Shown: positions 9,861-18,159, counted from the first letter of the stretch. The stretch: 45,633 bases of DNA from Streptacidiphilus anmyonensis (GCF_000787855.1 NZ_BBPQ01000069.1:1-45633), one strand, 5' to 3'. The notes: generated by a model from the letters alone, not told the origin. Program-made: numbers and translations.

Positions 9861-9887
9861 CGGGTGCAGCCGACTCGCCGTTGATCC

Positions 9888-10505
9888 CTACGCGGCTTCG
9901 GCGAGGGACTCCGCGGCCGGTGCGGCGGCGCGGTTGCGGGCGCGCTGCCGCGCGACCTTGCGGGCGACGAACGCGCTGATCGTGGTGGTCGCTGCGAAGG
10001 AGACCGCGAGGCTCAGCCAGAACGTGTTGAACGCGTTCTCGTTCAGCCAGCCGACGCCGATCACGTAGACGGACCAGACCGTCGCCGAGACCGCCGACCA
10101 GCGGATGAAGTGGCGCGGCGGGGACTCCGCCGTGCCGACCGCCAGGTCCAGGACGCTGCGGCCGCCGGGGACGAAGCGGGCGATCACCACGGTGCGGCCG
10201 GGCTTGCGCTCCAGCGCGGACAGGACCGTCGCGGCCGCCTCCACCGTGCCGGCGCGGCGTCCGATCCAGCGGCGCGCCCGCGCGCCGCCCTTGCGGCCCA
10301 GCCGCAACAGCACCAGGTCCGCGGCGAAGGACGCCGCCGCGACGCCCGCGACGAGGATCGGCAGCGGCGCGTGTGACTCACGCGACTCCAGCACGGCCGC
10401 GACCACGATCGAGGCGCTGGGAACGAAAGGCAGGAACGCGTCGGAGAAGACCGCCAGCAGCGCCAGCAGGTAGAACCACGACATCTCCAGTGAGCCGAGC
10501 ACCAT
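9888..10505 (-). CDS. DedA-family membrane protein
   Basis: Polytopic membrane protein of about 205 aa in the DedA/SNARE-associated family, members of which are linked to lipid carrier flipping and membrane homeostasis. Seen are a first hydrophobic helix (WFYLLALLAVFSDAFLPFVPS), a charged loop with GRKGGARARRWIGRR, the family core FVPGGRSVLDLAVG (compare the F/GRFxPGxR DedA motif) and C-terminal helices. ATG at 10505 is preferred because GAGGG is seven bases upstream; GTG at 10511 is the alternative. It is short and lacks part of the canonical DedA C-terminus. Monocistronic and divergent from the next gene. Confidence 0.75.
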   Translation of the reverse strand: MVLGSLEMSWFYLLALLAVFSDAFLPFVPSASIVVAAVLESRESHAPLPILVAGVAAASFAADLVLLRLGRKGGARARRWIGRRAGTVEAAATVLSALERKPGRTVVIARFVPGGRSVLDLAVGTAESPPRHFIRWSAVSATVWSVYVIGVGWLNENAFNTFWLSLAVSFAATTTISAFVARKVARQRARNRAAAPAAESLAEAA

Positions 10506-10794
10506 GTTCACGCCCTCTGCACCGTGCCTGTCCTGTTCCGTCGTCCGCCTGGTTACCGGTCCACCACTTTCGGGCTCAGCCCTTTCTGGTCGACGACAAA
10601 CGCTAGCCGGTGCATCATGCCACCGAACACTTGGGCCACGTGTCCCAGCTCACTCCCTTCTTACCTGCGAAAACGCTGGGAATACGCTCCGCTGCCGGAT
10701 CGGGACCCTCCGCTATGTCTTCGTGACGCCGCGTTCACCCGTTGGCTGACTGCATGTCGGCCGGACGACTCTCCTGCTTCCTAGGGTCGTCACC

Positions 10795-12192
10795 ATGTCC
10801 GCCACACTTCCGGCGCCGTCCGCCCCCTCCGCGCCGATACCGCCGGCCGGGGCCGCCGCCCCCGGCGGGACCGACCCCGCCGCCGCGCGCGGCAGGGGAC
10901 CGCGGCGTGCCGCCGGGCCGGTGTTCCGGCTGCGCGCGCAGGCCGCCGCCGCGCTGCTGCTGCTCGCCGCCCTGCTGGTCACCGCGTTGCTCGGCTTCGC
11001 TGACACCGCGGCCCGGGTGCACCAGCTCACCGACGTCTCCGAGCCCCGTGCCGCCGCGGCCGGGCGGCTGTACCAGGCGCTGGCCGACCTGGACGCGCAG
11101 CGCGCCAAGTCCCTGGTCATGGGCTACTCCGCCGCCGACCCCGCGAATCCGACCGCCGCCCCGGTCCTCGTCGACGACGGCGTGCTGGCCGGCCTCACCG
11201 CACAGGCGGACCAGCGCGACGCGGCAGCCGCGCTGTCACAGCTCGCCGCCGCCGAACCGCAGCAGGTCCAGAGCCTGCTGGACACGCTCAACCTGTACGA
11301 CGCCTGGACCGGCACGGAGGAGTACTTCGTCAGCAGCCAGGCCAACCCCGTCGTCGGCCACCCGGTGCCCGGCGCGGTCGACAACTACGCGCAGGCCGAC
11401 GCGCTGCTCCAGACCAAGCTGCTGCCCGACGTCGCCGCGCTGCGCGACGACGCCGACCGGCAGGTCTCCGCCGACCGGGGCGACGCCCACGACGCGGCCC
11501 TCGCCTACGCGGCGGCGCTGGGCGTGCTCGCCGTCGCCTCCGGGCTGGTTCTGCTCTGGTGGCAGCGTGATCTGACGATCCGCCACAACCGCGTCCTCAG
11601 CCTGCCGCTGGTGGTCGCCACCGCGTGCGTGGCGGCGCTGCTGATCGGCGCCGCCTCGGCACTGGCCGGTGCGGCCGGCGAGGTCGACTCGGCGGTGTCC
11701 ACCGGCTACACCCCCTACGCCCGGCTCTCCCAGGCGTCCGTCGCGGCCGCCGACGCCGAGGCCCGGCAGAGCCGCTGGGTCGTCGACACCGACTACCGGC
11801 CCGCGCTCGCGTCCGACTTCCAGACCGACGCCGGACGCGTCAAGGAGCTGCTCGCCCAGGACCACTCCCCGGCGGCGGCTGTGGTGCGCCAGCGCTTCGA
11901 CGCCTACCTCGGCTCCGACACCGGCCTGCGGCAGGTCGCCGACGGCGGCGACGTCAACGGCGCGGCGTTGCGGCTGACCGGCGTCGGCCGTGACGACGTG
12001 GCCTTCACCTACTACGACTTCTCGGTCCACCTCGGCGCGCTGGCCGCGACCGACGCGGCGGCCTTCAGCGCGCACGCGGGCGCGGCGTCGGACGACCTGT
12101 CCGGCTGGACGGGCATCTCCGCGGCGGTGTGCGCGGTGGCGATGCTGCTGGTCCTCGGCGGCGTCAGGCCGCGGCTGCGCGAGTACAGCTGA
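10795..12192 (+). CDS. Unrecognised membrane protein with two extracytoplasmic loops
   Basis: 465 aa, not assigned to a named family. After a Pro/Ala-rich disordered N-terminus (about residues 1-45) come four predicted helices: about 48-70, 236-256, 268-290 and 440-457. This leaves two large extracytoplasmic domains of about 165 and 150 aa, both alpha-helical and Ala/Asp-rich, similar in layout to the four-helix sensor domains of chemoreceptors and histidine kinases. No catalytic, HAMP or kinase domain follows, so it would need a partner to signal. The start has no Shine-Dalgarno (CCTAGGGTCGTCACC precedes ATG), which suggests a leaderless or weakly translated message. Comparable secreted or membrane proteins of unknown role are common in streptomycetes. 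Confidence 0.7.
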   Translation: MSATLPAPSAPSAPIPPAGAAAPGGTDPAAARGRGPRRAAGPVFRLRAQAAAALLLLAALLVTALLGFADTAARVHQLTDVSEPRAAAAGRLYQALADLDAQRAKSLVMGYSAADPANPTAAPVLVDDGVLAGLTAQADQRDAAAALSQLAAAEPQQVQSLLDTLNLYDAWTGTEEYFVSSQANPVVGHPVPGAVDNYAQADALLQTKLLPDVAALRDDADRQVSADRGDAHDAALAYAAALGVLAVASGLVLLWWQRDLTIRHNRVLSLPLVVATACVAALLIGAASALAGAAGEVDSAVSTGYTPYARLSQASVAAADAEARQSRWVVDTDYRPALASDFQTDAGRVKELLAQDHSPAAAVVRQRFDAYLGSDTGLRQVADGGDVNGAALRLTGVGRDDVAFTYYDFSVHLGALAATDAAAFSAHAGAASDDLSGWTGISAAVCAVAMLLVLGGVRPRLREYS

Positions 12193-12266
12193 GCCCGCCT
12201 CCGGGCGGCACCGCACCGCAGGTTCGGTCAGGCCCGGGCGGGTCCGGCCGGGGCCAGCCCGGGCCC

Positions 12267-12300
12267 GGCCAAGTGCGGCCAAGTGCGGCCAAGTGCGGCC
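12267..12300. repeat. Triple 10-bp tandem repeat AAGTGCGGCC
   Basis: AAGTGCGGCC is repeated exactly three times at 12271-12300, preceded by GGCC. It ends against the stop codon of the convergent dsbA-like gene. Likely slippage; a copy-number polymorphism between strains is expected. Confidence 0.85.
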
Positions 12301-12957
12301 TCAACGGGCCGGGGCGCCGCCGGCGTGCCGGTAGAGGTAGTCGACGACCGGCATCGTGCCGTCGACGCCGTCGGGGTTCATGAACGGCGAGGTCCGGAAC
12401 GCGCCGCCGACGATCACGCTCGGCATCTCGCTGGTCCGGTACTTCTCGCGCAGCGCCGGGGCCGCCTGCGTCTCGTCCTGCACCTGCCGCGACTCGTACG
12501 CGCTCCTGACCGCGACCGGATCCAGCCCCTCGCCCGTCGCCCAGTCCACGACGGCGTCCTCCGTGGTCAGGTCCATCCCCTCGTCCCGCACCGCGTGGAA
12601 CACCGGGATCGCCTCGCGCTGCGCCACCCCGAGCTTGTCGAGGGTGTAGTAGAGCCGCGCGTAGGCCACCATCACCGGCTGGTCCGGCCACGCGGCCGGG
12701 ATGCGCCGGATCACCACGGGCGGGTTCTGCCGCGCCGCCCAGTCCTCCAGCGGCTGCTCCAACTGGTAGGAGTGCGCGCAGTCGTACCAGAACACCTCGG
12801 TGACCTCGCGCGGCGACGTCTTCACCGGCGGGCTCAGCCGGACGTACTGCTGCCCCTCCGTGTAGGGGGCGACCGCGGTCGGCGCGGGCGCGGGGGCTGC
12901 GCCGAGCAGCGTGGAGCAGGTGGCGGCGGCGAGGGTGAGCCGGATCAGAAGGCGCAT
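12301..12957 (-). CDS. DsbA-like secreted thioredoxin-fold protein with a CxxS site
   Basis: Secreted protein of 218 aa in the DsbA family (thioredoxin fold with helical insertion). The N-terminus has a signal peptide (RLLIRLTLAAA) and the mature start PYTEGQQYVRLSPPV matches the opening of DsbA proteins. The active site that should read CxxC is C60-A-H-S63 in FWYDCAHSY, so the resolving Cys is replaced by Ser. The cis-Pro loop is SEMPSVIVGG. No second Cys exists in the mature part. Such monothiol variants cannot form the catalytic disulfide and more often act as isomerase- or reductase-like or binding proteins; that is family knowledge, not shown here. Convergent with the membrane protein gene. 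Confidence 0.82.
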   Translation of the reverse strand: MRLLIRLTLAAATCSTLLGAAPAPAPTAVAPYTEGQQYVRLSPPVKTSPREVTEVFWYDCAHSYQLEQPLEDWAARQNPPVVIRRIPAAWPDQPVMVAYARLYYTLDKLGVAQREAIPVFHAVRDEGMDLTTEDAVVDWATGEGLDPVAVRSAYESRQVQDETQAAPALREKYRTSEMPSVIVGGAFRTSPFMNPDGVDGTMPVVDYLYRHAGGAPAR

Positions 12958-13049
12958 GCAGGCACGATGGCAAGCCGCGCGGCGCGACGGTCCGGGGACA
13001 CGGCGAGCGCCCGCGGTATTCGCCCGAACGGGGACGGCCGGTAATTCGT

Positions 13050-13078
13050 TTGCGCGCCCCCGGGCGCGCCCCTAGCGT
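13050..13078 (+). promoter_or_regulatory. Promoter of the ABC-F gene
   Basis: TTGCGC at 13050-13055 and TAGCGT at 13073-13078 are separated by exactly 17 bp and fit the streptomycete vegetative promoter consensus (TTGACN / TAGRRT). Transcription would start near 13085, giving an untranslated leader of about 213 nt before the ATG at 13298. Confidence 0.65.
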
Positions 13079-13084
13079 GGACGT

Positions 13085-13297
13085 CGTACCTGCTGCCGCC
13101 CGACAGGAGAAGGCCCTTGCTCTGCTGAGCTCGGAGACACGTCCCGACCTCAGCCGTGCTGTGCCCTCGTCCCGTTACCGGGCGGCTTTCGCATGCGCGC
13201 CCCCGCGCCGACGTCCTTGCGCCGGCTCTTTTGTCGGGCTCTTCGTGTCTCCCACGTGTCGCTGGATTGCTTTCCCCAACGTCACCGGGAGCCCTGC
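13085..13297 (+). promoter_or_regulatory. Structured leader, candidate attenuator of the ABC-F gene
   Basis: The leader contains a good ribosome site (AGGAGAAGG, 13105-13113) before a minimal ORF TTG-CTC-TGC-TGA (13117-13128). Its stop codon sits in GCTGAG (13124-13129), which can pair with CTCAGC (13149-13154). The overlapping AGCCG (13152-13156) can instead pair with CGGCT (13183-13187) around an inner CCCG-TTAC-CGGG hairpin followed by a short T-rich stretch. The two pairings exclude each other, as in ribosome-mediated attenuators known for ABC-F resistance genes. Structure energies were not computed. This accounts for most of the 340-bp gap from 12958; 12958-13049 shows nothing else. Confidence 0.4.
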
Positions 13298-14914
13298 ATG
13301 TCACACCCCACCACCCCCGAGCCCGCCGTCGTCGTGACGGGCCTCCACTACGCCTGGCCCGACGGGACGCCCGTCCTGGACGGGCTGGACCTCGCCGTCG
13401 GCGTCGGCCGCACCGGCCTGATCGGACGCAACGGCAGCGGCAAGTCCACGCTGCTGCGCCTGGTCGCCGGCGACCTCGCACCGGACGACGGCCAGGTCCG
13501 CGTCCGCGGCACCCTCGGCTACCTGCCGCAACACCTGCCCCTGGACGTGCAGCTGCCCGTCGACGCCGCCCTCGGCATCGCCGGTCCGCGCCGCGCGCTG
13601 CGCGCCGTCGAACGCGGCGAGGTGACGGAGGAGAACTACGCCGCCGTCGGCGACCAGTGGGACGTCGAGGAGCGCGCCCTCGCGGAACTGGACCGGCTCG
13701 GCCTCGGCCACCTCGGCCTGGACCGGCGCCTCGCCGAGCTGTCCGGCGGCGAGGCCGTCCTGCTCGGCCTGGCCGGGCAACTGCTGCGCCGCCCGGACGT
13801 GCTGCTGCTCGACGAGCCGACCAACAACCTCGACAGCGGCGCGCGGGAACGCCTCTACCGGGCCGTCACCGAGTTCCGCGGCACGCTCGTCGTGGTGAGC
13901 CACGACCGCGCGCTGCTGGACCTGGTGGACTCCGTCGCCGAACTGCGCGAGGGCGGGGTCACCTGGTTCGGCGGCAACTTCACCGCCTACGAGGAGGCGC
14001 TCGCCGTCGCCCAGGAGGCGGCGCAGCGCGACGTCCGCGTCGCCGAGTCCGATCTGCGGCGCCAGCGCCGCGAACTGGTGGACACCCAGGTCAAGCTGGC
14101 CCGGCGGAAGCGCTACGGCCAGAAGATGTTCGACAGCAAGAGGGAACCGAAGATCGTCATGAACAGCCGCAAGCGGGCGGCGGAGCAGTCCGCGGGCCGC
14201 CTGCGCAACGAGCACGAGGAGAAGGTCCGCCTCGCGCGCGAACGCCTCTCCGAGGCGGAGCTCGCGGTCCGGGACGACGACGAGATCCGCGTCGACCTGC
14301 CCGCGACGGAGGTCCCGGCCGGTCGCACGGTGCTGGAGCTGCGGGACCTCCTGCCGCTGTACGCCGACCCGGAAGGCGAGGGTTCGCGGCTGCGGCTGGA
14401 GCTGCGCGGGCCCGAGCGGGTGGCGCTGGTCGGCGCGAACGGCAGCGGCAAGACGACGCTGCTGCGGACGATCGTCGGTGAGCTCGAACCGGTCGCGGGC
14501 GAGGTGCACCGTCCCGTCCCGCTGCGGTACCTGCCGCAGCGGCTGGACCTGCTCGACGAGGAGGCGAGCATCGTCGCGAACGCGGCGCGGTTCGCCCCGC
14601 AGGCGAGCGAGAACGCGCTGCGCGCGCGGCTCGCCCGCTTCCTCTTCCGCGGTGCCCGGGCGGAGCAGCCCGTCGGCACCCTGTCCGGCGGCGAACGCTT
14701 CCGGGCGACGCTGGCGGCGCTGCTTCTGGCCGAGCCGGCCCCGCAGCTGCTGCTGCTGGACGAGCCCACCAACAACCTCGACCTCGCGGGCGTGCGCCAG
14801 CTCACCACCGCCCTCTCGGGCTACCGCGGTGCGCTCATCGTGGTCTCCCACGACCAGCGCTTCCTCGCGGAGCTCGGCATCGACCGGGAGGTACGGCTGA
14901 ACGCGGACAGGTAG
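13298..14914 (+). CDS. ABC-F family ATPase (ribosome-associated, possible antibiotic resistance)
   Basis: Cytoplasmic 538-aa protein with two tandem ABC domains and no transmembrane part, the ABC-F hallmark. Domain 1 has Walker A GRNGSGKST, signature LSGGE, Walker B VLLLDEPTNNLD and SHDRALL. Domain 2 has GANGSGKTT, LSGGERFRA, LLLLDEPTNNLD and SHDQRFL. Between them is a charged helical linker (about residues 235-330) rich in Arg/Lys (KLARRKRYGQKMFDSKREPK), the arm that reaches into the ribosome in characterised members. ABC-F proteins either rescue or tune translation (EttA-like) or displace antibiotics from the peptidyl-transferase centre. The long leader favours an inducible resistance role, but no drug can be named. 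ATG 13298 has GGGAGCC upstream; the frame is open back to 13193. Confidence 0.9.
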   Translation: MSHPTTPEPAVVVTGLHYAWPDGTPVLDGLDLAVGVGRTGLIGRNGSGKSTLLRLVAGDLAPDDGQVRVRGTLGYLPQHLPLDVQLPVDAALGIAGPRRALRAVERGEVTEENYAAVGDQWDVEERALAELDRLGLGHLGLDRRLAELSGGEAVLLGLAGQLLRRPDVLLLDEPTNNLDSGARERLYRAVTEFRGTLVVVSHDRALLDLVDSVAELREGGVTWFGGNFTAYEEALAVAQEAAQRDVRVAESDLRRQRRELVDTQVKLARRKRYGQKMFDSKREPKIVMNSRKRAAEQSAGRLRNEHEEKVRLARERLSEAELAVRDDDEIRVDLPATEVPAGRTVLELRDLLPLYADPEGEGSRLRLELRGPERVALVGANGSGKTTLLRTIVGELEPVAGEVHRPVPLRYLPQRLDLLDEEASIVANAARFAPQASENALRARLARFLFRGARAEQPVGTLSGGERFRATLAALLLAEPAPQLLLLDEPTNNLDLAGVRQLTTALSGYRGALIVVSHDQRFLAELGIDREVRLNADR

Positions 14915-14933
14915 CCGCAAACGCTCAGGGCGC

Positions 14934-15118
14934 GGGCGCGAGGCTGTGCTGATGTGCGGCGCTGCCGCGTGGGCGCGAGCTTGTGCTGTCGGTCCGGCCT
15001 GCCGTTGCAGCACGTCAGGGGCGCGAGGCTGTGCTGATGTGCAGCGCCGCCGCCGCGTGGGCGCGAGCTTGTGCTGTTGGTTCAGCCTGCCGTTGCAGCA
15101 CGTCAGGGGCGCGAGGAA
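14934..15118. repeat. 85/88-bp tandem repeat, two copies and a partial third
   Basis: A unit starting GGGCGCGAGGCTGTGCTG begins at 14934 and again at 15019; the third copy begins at about 15107 and breaks off after GCGAGGAACT. Copies differ by a 3-bp insertion (CGC) and a few substitutions, so the period is 85 then 88 bp. Each contains the inverted-looking cores TTGTGCTG and GCCGTTGCAGCACGTCAG. No credible ORF covers the 308-bp gap between the ABC-F gene and the convergent membrane-protein gene. Confidence 0.85.
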
Positions 15119-15207
15119 CTGCGCGAGCAACCATCCTGTGCGGATGGCGCTGCTCGTTCGGCGACACACCACGCTGGGTGGTCTGTCGCCCAGTTCCCCG
15201 CGCCCCA
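15107..15207. terminator. Inverted repeats between convergent genes, candidate bidirectional terminator
   Basis: GGGGCGCGAGGAACTG near 15107-15122 is matched in inverted form by CAGTTCCCCGCGCCCC at 15192-15207 with one mismatch. Between them lies a second hairpin, CGACACACCAC / GTGGTCTGTCG (15161-15188, one mismatch). The GGGGCGCGGGGAACTG element is a frequent streptomycete intergenic sequence. There is no U-tract, as is usual in this group. Confidence 0.5.
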
Positions 15208-15222
15208 GAGGCGGGTCGGGCG

Positions 15223-15879
15223 TCAGCCGCCGGTGCTGGCCGTGGCGGGAGCCTTGATCGGGGCCATGAACCAGTCGAAGTAGATCGATGCCGAGACGAA
15301 CAGGCCGATCACACCGAGCACTGCCCCGGCCCAGGCGACCGCCTTGACCCAGGAGGGGATCTCCTTCGAGGACAGGAACGCCCCGCCGAACAGGGTCGCC
15401 GCGCCGACCAGCGCCGCCACCAGCGCGAACACGCCGTTCCACTCGGCCATGCGGTGCCACGCGTCGGTGTACGCGTTCTTCACCAGGTCCGCGTTCGACT
15501 TCGCGCCGATCTGGCCGATGACGCCCTGACGCTGCTGGACGACCGTGCCGAGGTACGTGCCGCTCAGCGAGATCACGCCGAGGGCCGCCGAGACGATGGC
15601 GAACGCGCCGCCGAGGACCCCCTTGGAGACACTCTCCTGGGTCAGCGCCTCCAGCTCCTCGTCGGTGAGCTCGTCCAGCTCCTTCTGCTCGGGGCTGAGC
15701 ACGTTGTTGGGGCGGGGAGACCACGCGGTCTTCGGGCCGACGCCCATGGAGACCGTCTTGGGATCGGCGACCGTCTCGGTCGCGGTCTGTATGGGCGTGG
15801 CGGGGCCGAAGCCGGGCACGTCGCTGGGGTCGGTGGGGGCGGAGGCGCCGCTCGGAGTGGTGGGACCGGGAGTCGTCAT
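15223..15879 (-). CDS. Small membrane protein, function unknown
   Basis: 218 aa. The N-terminal 75 residues are Pro/Thr-rich and probably cytoplasmic and disordered, followed by an acidic segment ELDELTDEELEALTQ. Three hydrophobic helices follow: GVLGGAFAIVSAALGVIS, GVFALVAALVGAATLFGG and AVAWAGAVLGVIGLFVSAS. No enzyme motif is seen. ATG at 15879 is preferred over GTG at 15888 because it leaves a usual MTTPGP start. I do not recognise the family; similar acidic-plus-three-helix proteins are frequent in streptomycete genomes. Confidence 0.75.
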   Translation of the reverse strand: MTTPGPTTPSGASAPTDPSDVPGFGPATPIQTATETVADPKTVSMGVGPKTAWSPRPNNVLSPEQKELDELTDEELEALTQESVSKGVLGGAFAIVSAALGVISLSGTYLGTVVQQRQGVIGQIGAKSNADLVKNAYTDAWHRMAEWNGVFALVAALVGAATLFGGAFLSSKEIPSWVKAVAWAGAVLGVIGLFVSASIYFDWFMAPIKAPATASTGG

Positions 15880-16133
15880 GCCGGGCACCCTAGGGCTTCT
15901 TTGTGAGGAGCGGATGAATTCTTGACTCCTTCATGGGACTGGCCGCGCCGCGCGAGCTGGCCCATACGCGGGGTCTCGCCATCCGGTCCTGTTTACCCTC
16001 ACCAGGAACAGGGCTCAGGTCTTGTACAGAGTCACACCCATGTCTCGCTGGTCCCGCCTCGTAGGGTCATAAGGGTGAGCTGGCTCCCCGCCACAGCGGC
16101 GACCGTTCCGCACTGACCTTGGAGTGTTCTGCA

Positions 16134-17717
16134 ATGACCGTCTTGCGTGAAGCCCCTGTGAGCACGAGCGATGCGCACGGCCGTGTCGTCGAGCTGCATG
16201 CGATCCGCGAGCAGATGCTGGCGGGGCCGAGTGAGGCGGCAACCGAGGCGCAGCACGCGAAGGGCAAGTTGACCGCGCGTGAGCGCATCGCGCTGCTGCT
16301 GGACGAGGGTTCGTTCAACGAGGTGGAGCCGCTGCGCCGGCACCGCGCGACCGGCTTCGGGCTGGAGAACAAGAAGCCCTACACCGACGGCGTGATCACC
16401 GGCTGGGGCACCGTGCACGGCCGCACGGTGTTCGTGTACGCGCACGACTTCCGGATCTTCGGCGGCGCGCTGGGCGAGGCCCACGCGCAGAAGATCCACA
16501 AGATCATGGACATGGCCATCGCGGCCGGTGCCCCGCTGGTCTCCCTGAACGACGGCGCCGGCGCCCGCATCCAGGAGGGCGTCACCGCCCTCGCCGGCTA
16601 CGGCGGCATCTTCCAGCGCAACACCCGGGCCTCGGGTGTGATCCCGCAGATCTCGGTGATGCTCGGCCCGTGCGCCGGCGGCGCGGCCTACTCGCCGGCG
16701 CTGACGGACTTCGTGTTCATGGTCCGCGACACCTCGCAGATGTTCATCACCGGCCCGGACGTGGTCAAGGCCGTCACCGGCGAGCAGATCTCCCAGAACG
16801 GTCTCGGCGGCGCGGACGTGCACGCCGAGGTCTCCGGGGTGGCGCACTTCGCGTACGACGACGAGCGCGCCTGTCTGGAGGAGGTCCGCTTCCTGCTGTC
16901 GATGCTGCCGCAGAACAACCGCGAGACGCCGCCGGTCGAGATGACCGAGGACCCGGCCGACCGCCGCTGCGAGTCGCTGCTGGACCTGGTCCCGGCCGAC
17001 GGCAACCGCCCGTACGACATGCGCAAGGTGATCGAGGAGCTGGCCGACGACGGCCAGTTCATGGAGATCCACGAGCGTTGGGCCACCAACGTCATCTGCG
17101 CGCTCACCCGGATGGACGGCCAGGTCGTCGGCATCGTGGCGAACCAGCCGCAGTCGCTGGCCGGCGTGCTGGACATCCACGCGTCGGAGAAGGCCGCGCG
17201 GTTCGTGCAGCTGTGCGACGCGTTCAACATCCCGCTGGTCACGCTGCTGGACGTGCCGGGCTTCCTGCCCGGCGTGGACCAGGAGCACGGCGGCATCATC
17301 CGCCACGGCGCGAAGCTGCTCTACGCCTACTGCAACGCGACCGTCCCGCGGATCTCGCTGGTGCTGCGCAAGGCCTACGGCGGCGCGTACATCGTCATGG
17401 ACTCGCGTTCGGTCGGCGCCGACCTGGCGTTCGCGTGGCCGACCAACGAGATCGCGGTCATGGGCGCGGAGGGCGCGGCGAACGTGATCTTCCGCCGGGA
17501 GATCGCCGCGGCTGACGACCCCGAGGCCAAGCGGGTCGAGATGGTCAAGCAGTACAAGGACGAGCTGATGCACCCGTACTACGCGGCCGAGCGCGGCCTG
17601 GTCGACGACGTGATCGACCCCGCCGCGACCCGCGAGGTGCTCATCCGTTCCCTGCAGATGCTCCGCACCAAGCACGCGGACCTGCCCGCCCGCAAGCACG
17701 GCAACCCGCCGCAGTAA
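16134..17717 (+). CDS. Acyl-CoA carboxylase beta (carboxyltransferase) subunit
   Basis: Biotin-dependent carboxyltransferase of 527 aa, normal length for AccB/PccB of actinomycetes. It transfers CO2 from carboxybiotin to acetyl- and/or propionyl-CoA, supplying malonyl- and methylmalonyl-CoA for fatty acid and polyketide synthesis. Both oxyanion-hole motifs are evident: the first crotonase half contains GAGARIQEG and GPCAGGAAYSPAL, the second DVPGFLPG, HGAKLLYAY and RKAYGGAYIVM. Residue Asp within the SVGADLAFAWP region that selects acyl length was not assigned. ATG 16134 follows GGAGTG. The epsilon subunit gene is 85 bp downstream, which confirms the actinobacterial ACC type; the biotinylated alpha subunit is elsewhere. 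Confidence 0.96.
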   Translation: MTVLREAPVSTSDAHGRVVELHAIREQMLAGPSEAATEAQHAKGKLTARERIALLLDEGSFNEVEPLRRHRATGFGLENKKPYTDGVITGWGTVHGRTVFVYAHDFRIFGGALGEAHAQKIHKIMDMAIAAGAPLVSLNDGAGARIQEGVTALAGYGGIFQRNTRASGVIPQISVMLGPCAGGAAYSPALTDFVFMVRDTSQMFITGPDVVKAVTGEQISQNGLGGADVHAEVSGVAHFAYDDERACLEEVRFLLSMLPQNNRETPPVEMTEDPADRRCESLLDLVPADGNRPYDMRKVIEELADDGQFMEIHERWATNVICALTRMDGQVVGIVANQPQSLAGVLDIHASEKAARFVQLCDAFNIPLVTLLDVPGFLPGVDQEHGGIIRHGAKLLYAYCNATVPRISLVLRKAYGGAYIVMDSRSVGADLAFAWPTNEIAVMGAEGAANVIFRREIAAADDPEAKRVEMVKQYKDELMHPYYAAERGLVDDVIDPAATREVLIRSLQMLRTKHADLPARKHGNPPQ

Positions 17718-17741
17718 CACCGGCAACCCGTCGAAGTAACA
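17697..17741. repeat. Tandem duplication of the carboxylase 3' end
   Basis: ACGGCAACCCGCCGCAGTAA (17697-17717, containing the stop codon) is followed directly by CCGGCAACCCGTCGAAGTAA, a diverged second copy that also ends in TAA. The coding end of the gene has been duplicated past its stop. Confidence 0.7.
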
Positions 17742-17755
17742 GTCGTCTGTAATCC

Positions 17756-17776
17756 TCGAATATCGAATATCCGAGT
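17756..17776. promoter_or_regulatory. Near-palindrome between accB-type and accE genes
   Basis: CTCGAATATCGAATATCCGAG is a 21-bp near-perfect palindrome (one mismatched pair) and also holds a CGAATAT direct repeat. It is the only AT-rich patch nearby, 27 bp upstream of the epsilon gene. It could be an operator or a local promoter element. Confidence 0.35.
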
Positions 17777-17802
17777 ACACACAAGCACTGAGGAAGGCAC
17801 CG

Positions 17803-18015
17803 ATGACCTCCGCCACCGTGCCGATGGTCCAGATCGTCAAGGGTGAGCTGGCCGACGAGGAGCTCGCCGCACTGACCGCCGTCCTGATGGCCCGCGCGGC
17901 AGCGGCGCAGCGCGCGGCCCAGCCGCGCTTCGCGCACGGAAGCCGCCACCCCCAGGCCCGCTGGCGCCGCCTCGAGCGCGTCAGCAGCTACCGCAACCCG
18001 GTCAGCTGGCGCTGA
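17803..18015 (+). CDS. Acyl-CoA carboxylase epsilon subunit
   Basis: 70-aa protein of the actinobacterial AccE/PccE family, which binds and stimulates the alpha-beta carboxylase complex. Diagnostic features are the N-terminal strand VQIVKGELADEELAALTAVL, a basic middle, and the C-terminal ARWRRLERVSSYRNPVSWR in which W-R and the final SW are conserved. ATG 17803 has GAGGAAGG at 17790-17797. Pairs with the beta subunit upstream; a second, diverged copy ends the window at 45310. Confidence 0.93.
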   Translation: MTSATVPMVQIVKGELADEELAALTAVLMARAAAAQRAAQPRFAHGSRHPQARWRRLERVSSYRNPVSWR

Positions 18016-18033
18016 CCCGGACGCCGACCTGAA

Positions 18034-18066
18034 CAGGGGCGCGGAGGCTGATGCCCCGCGCCCCTG
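18034..18066 (+). terminator. Hairpin terminator after accE
   Basis: CAGGGGCGCGG (18034-18044) pairs perfectly with CCGCGCCCCTG (18056-18066) across an 11-nt loop. It lies 19 bp after the epsilon stop and before the convergent tetR gene. There is no T-run. Confidence 0.7.
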
Positions 18067-18159
18067 AGCGTTCCCGTCTTCGCGCGCTCCTGGGCGTGTG
18101 CGCCTGTGCCTGCGCCTCGCGCCGAGCGTGCCCCGCGGGCCTTGATCTCTGCGCGGTGG

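Noticed and set aside
14934-15118. CRISPR-like array
   Set aside because: Units are contiguous 85-88 bp repeats with no spacers, and no cas gene is near.
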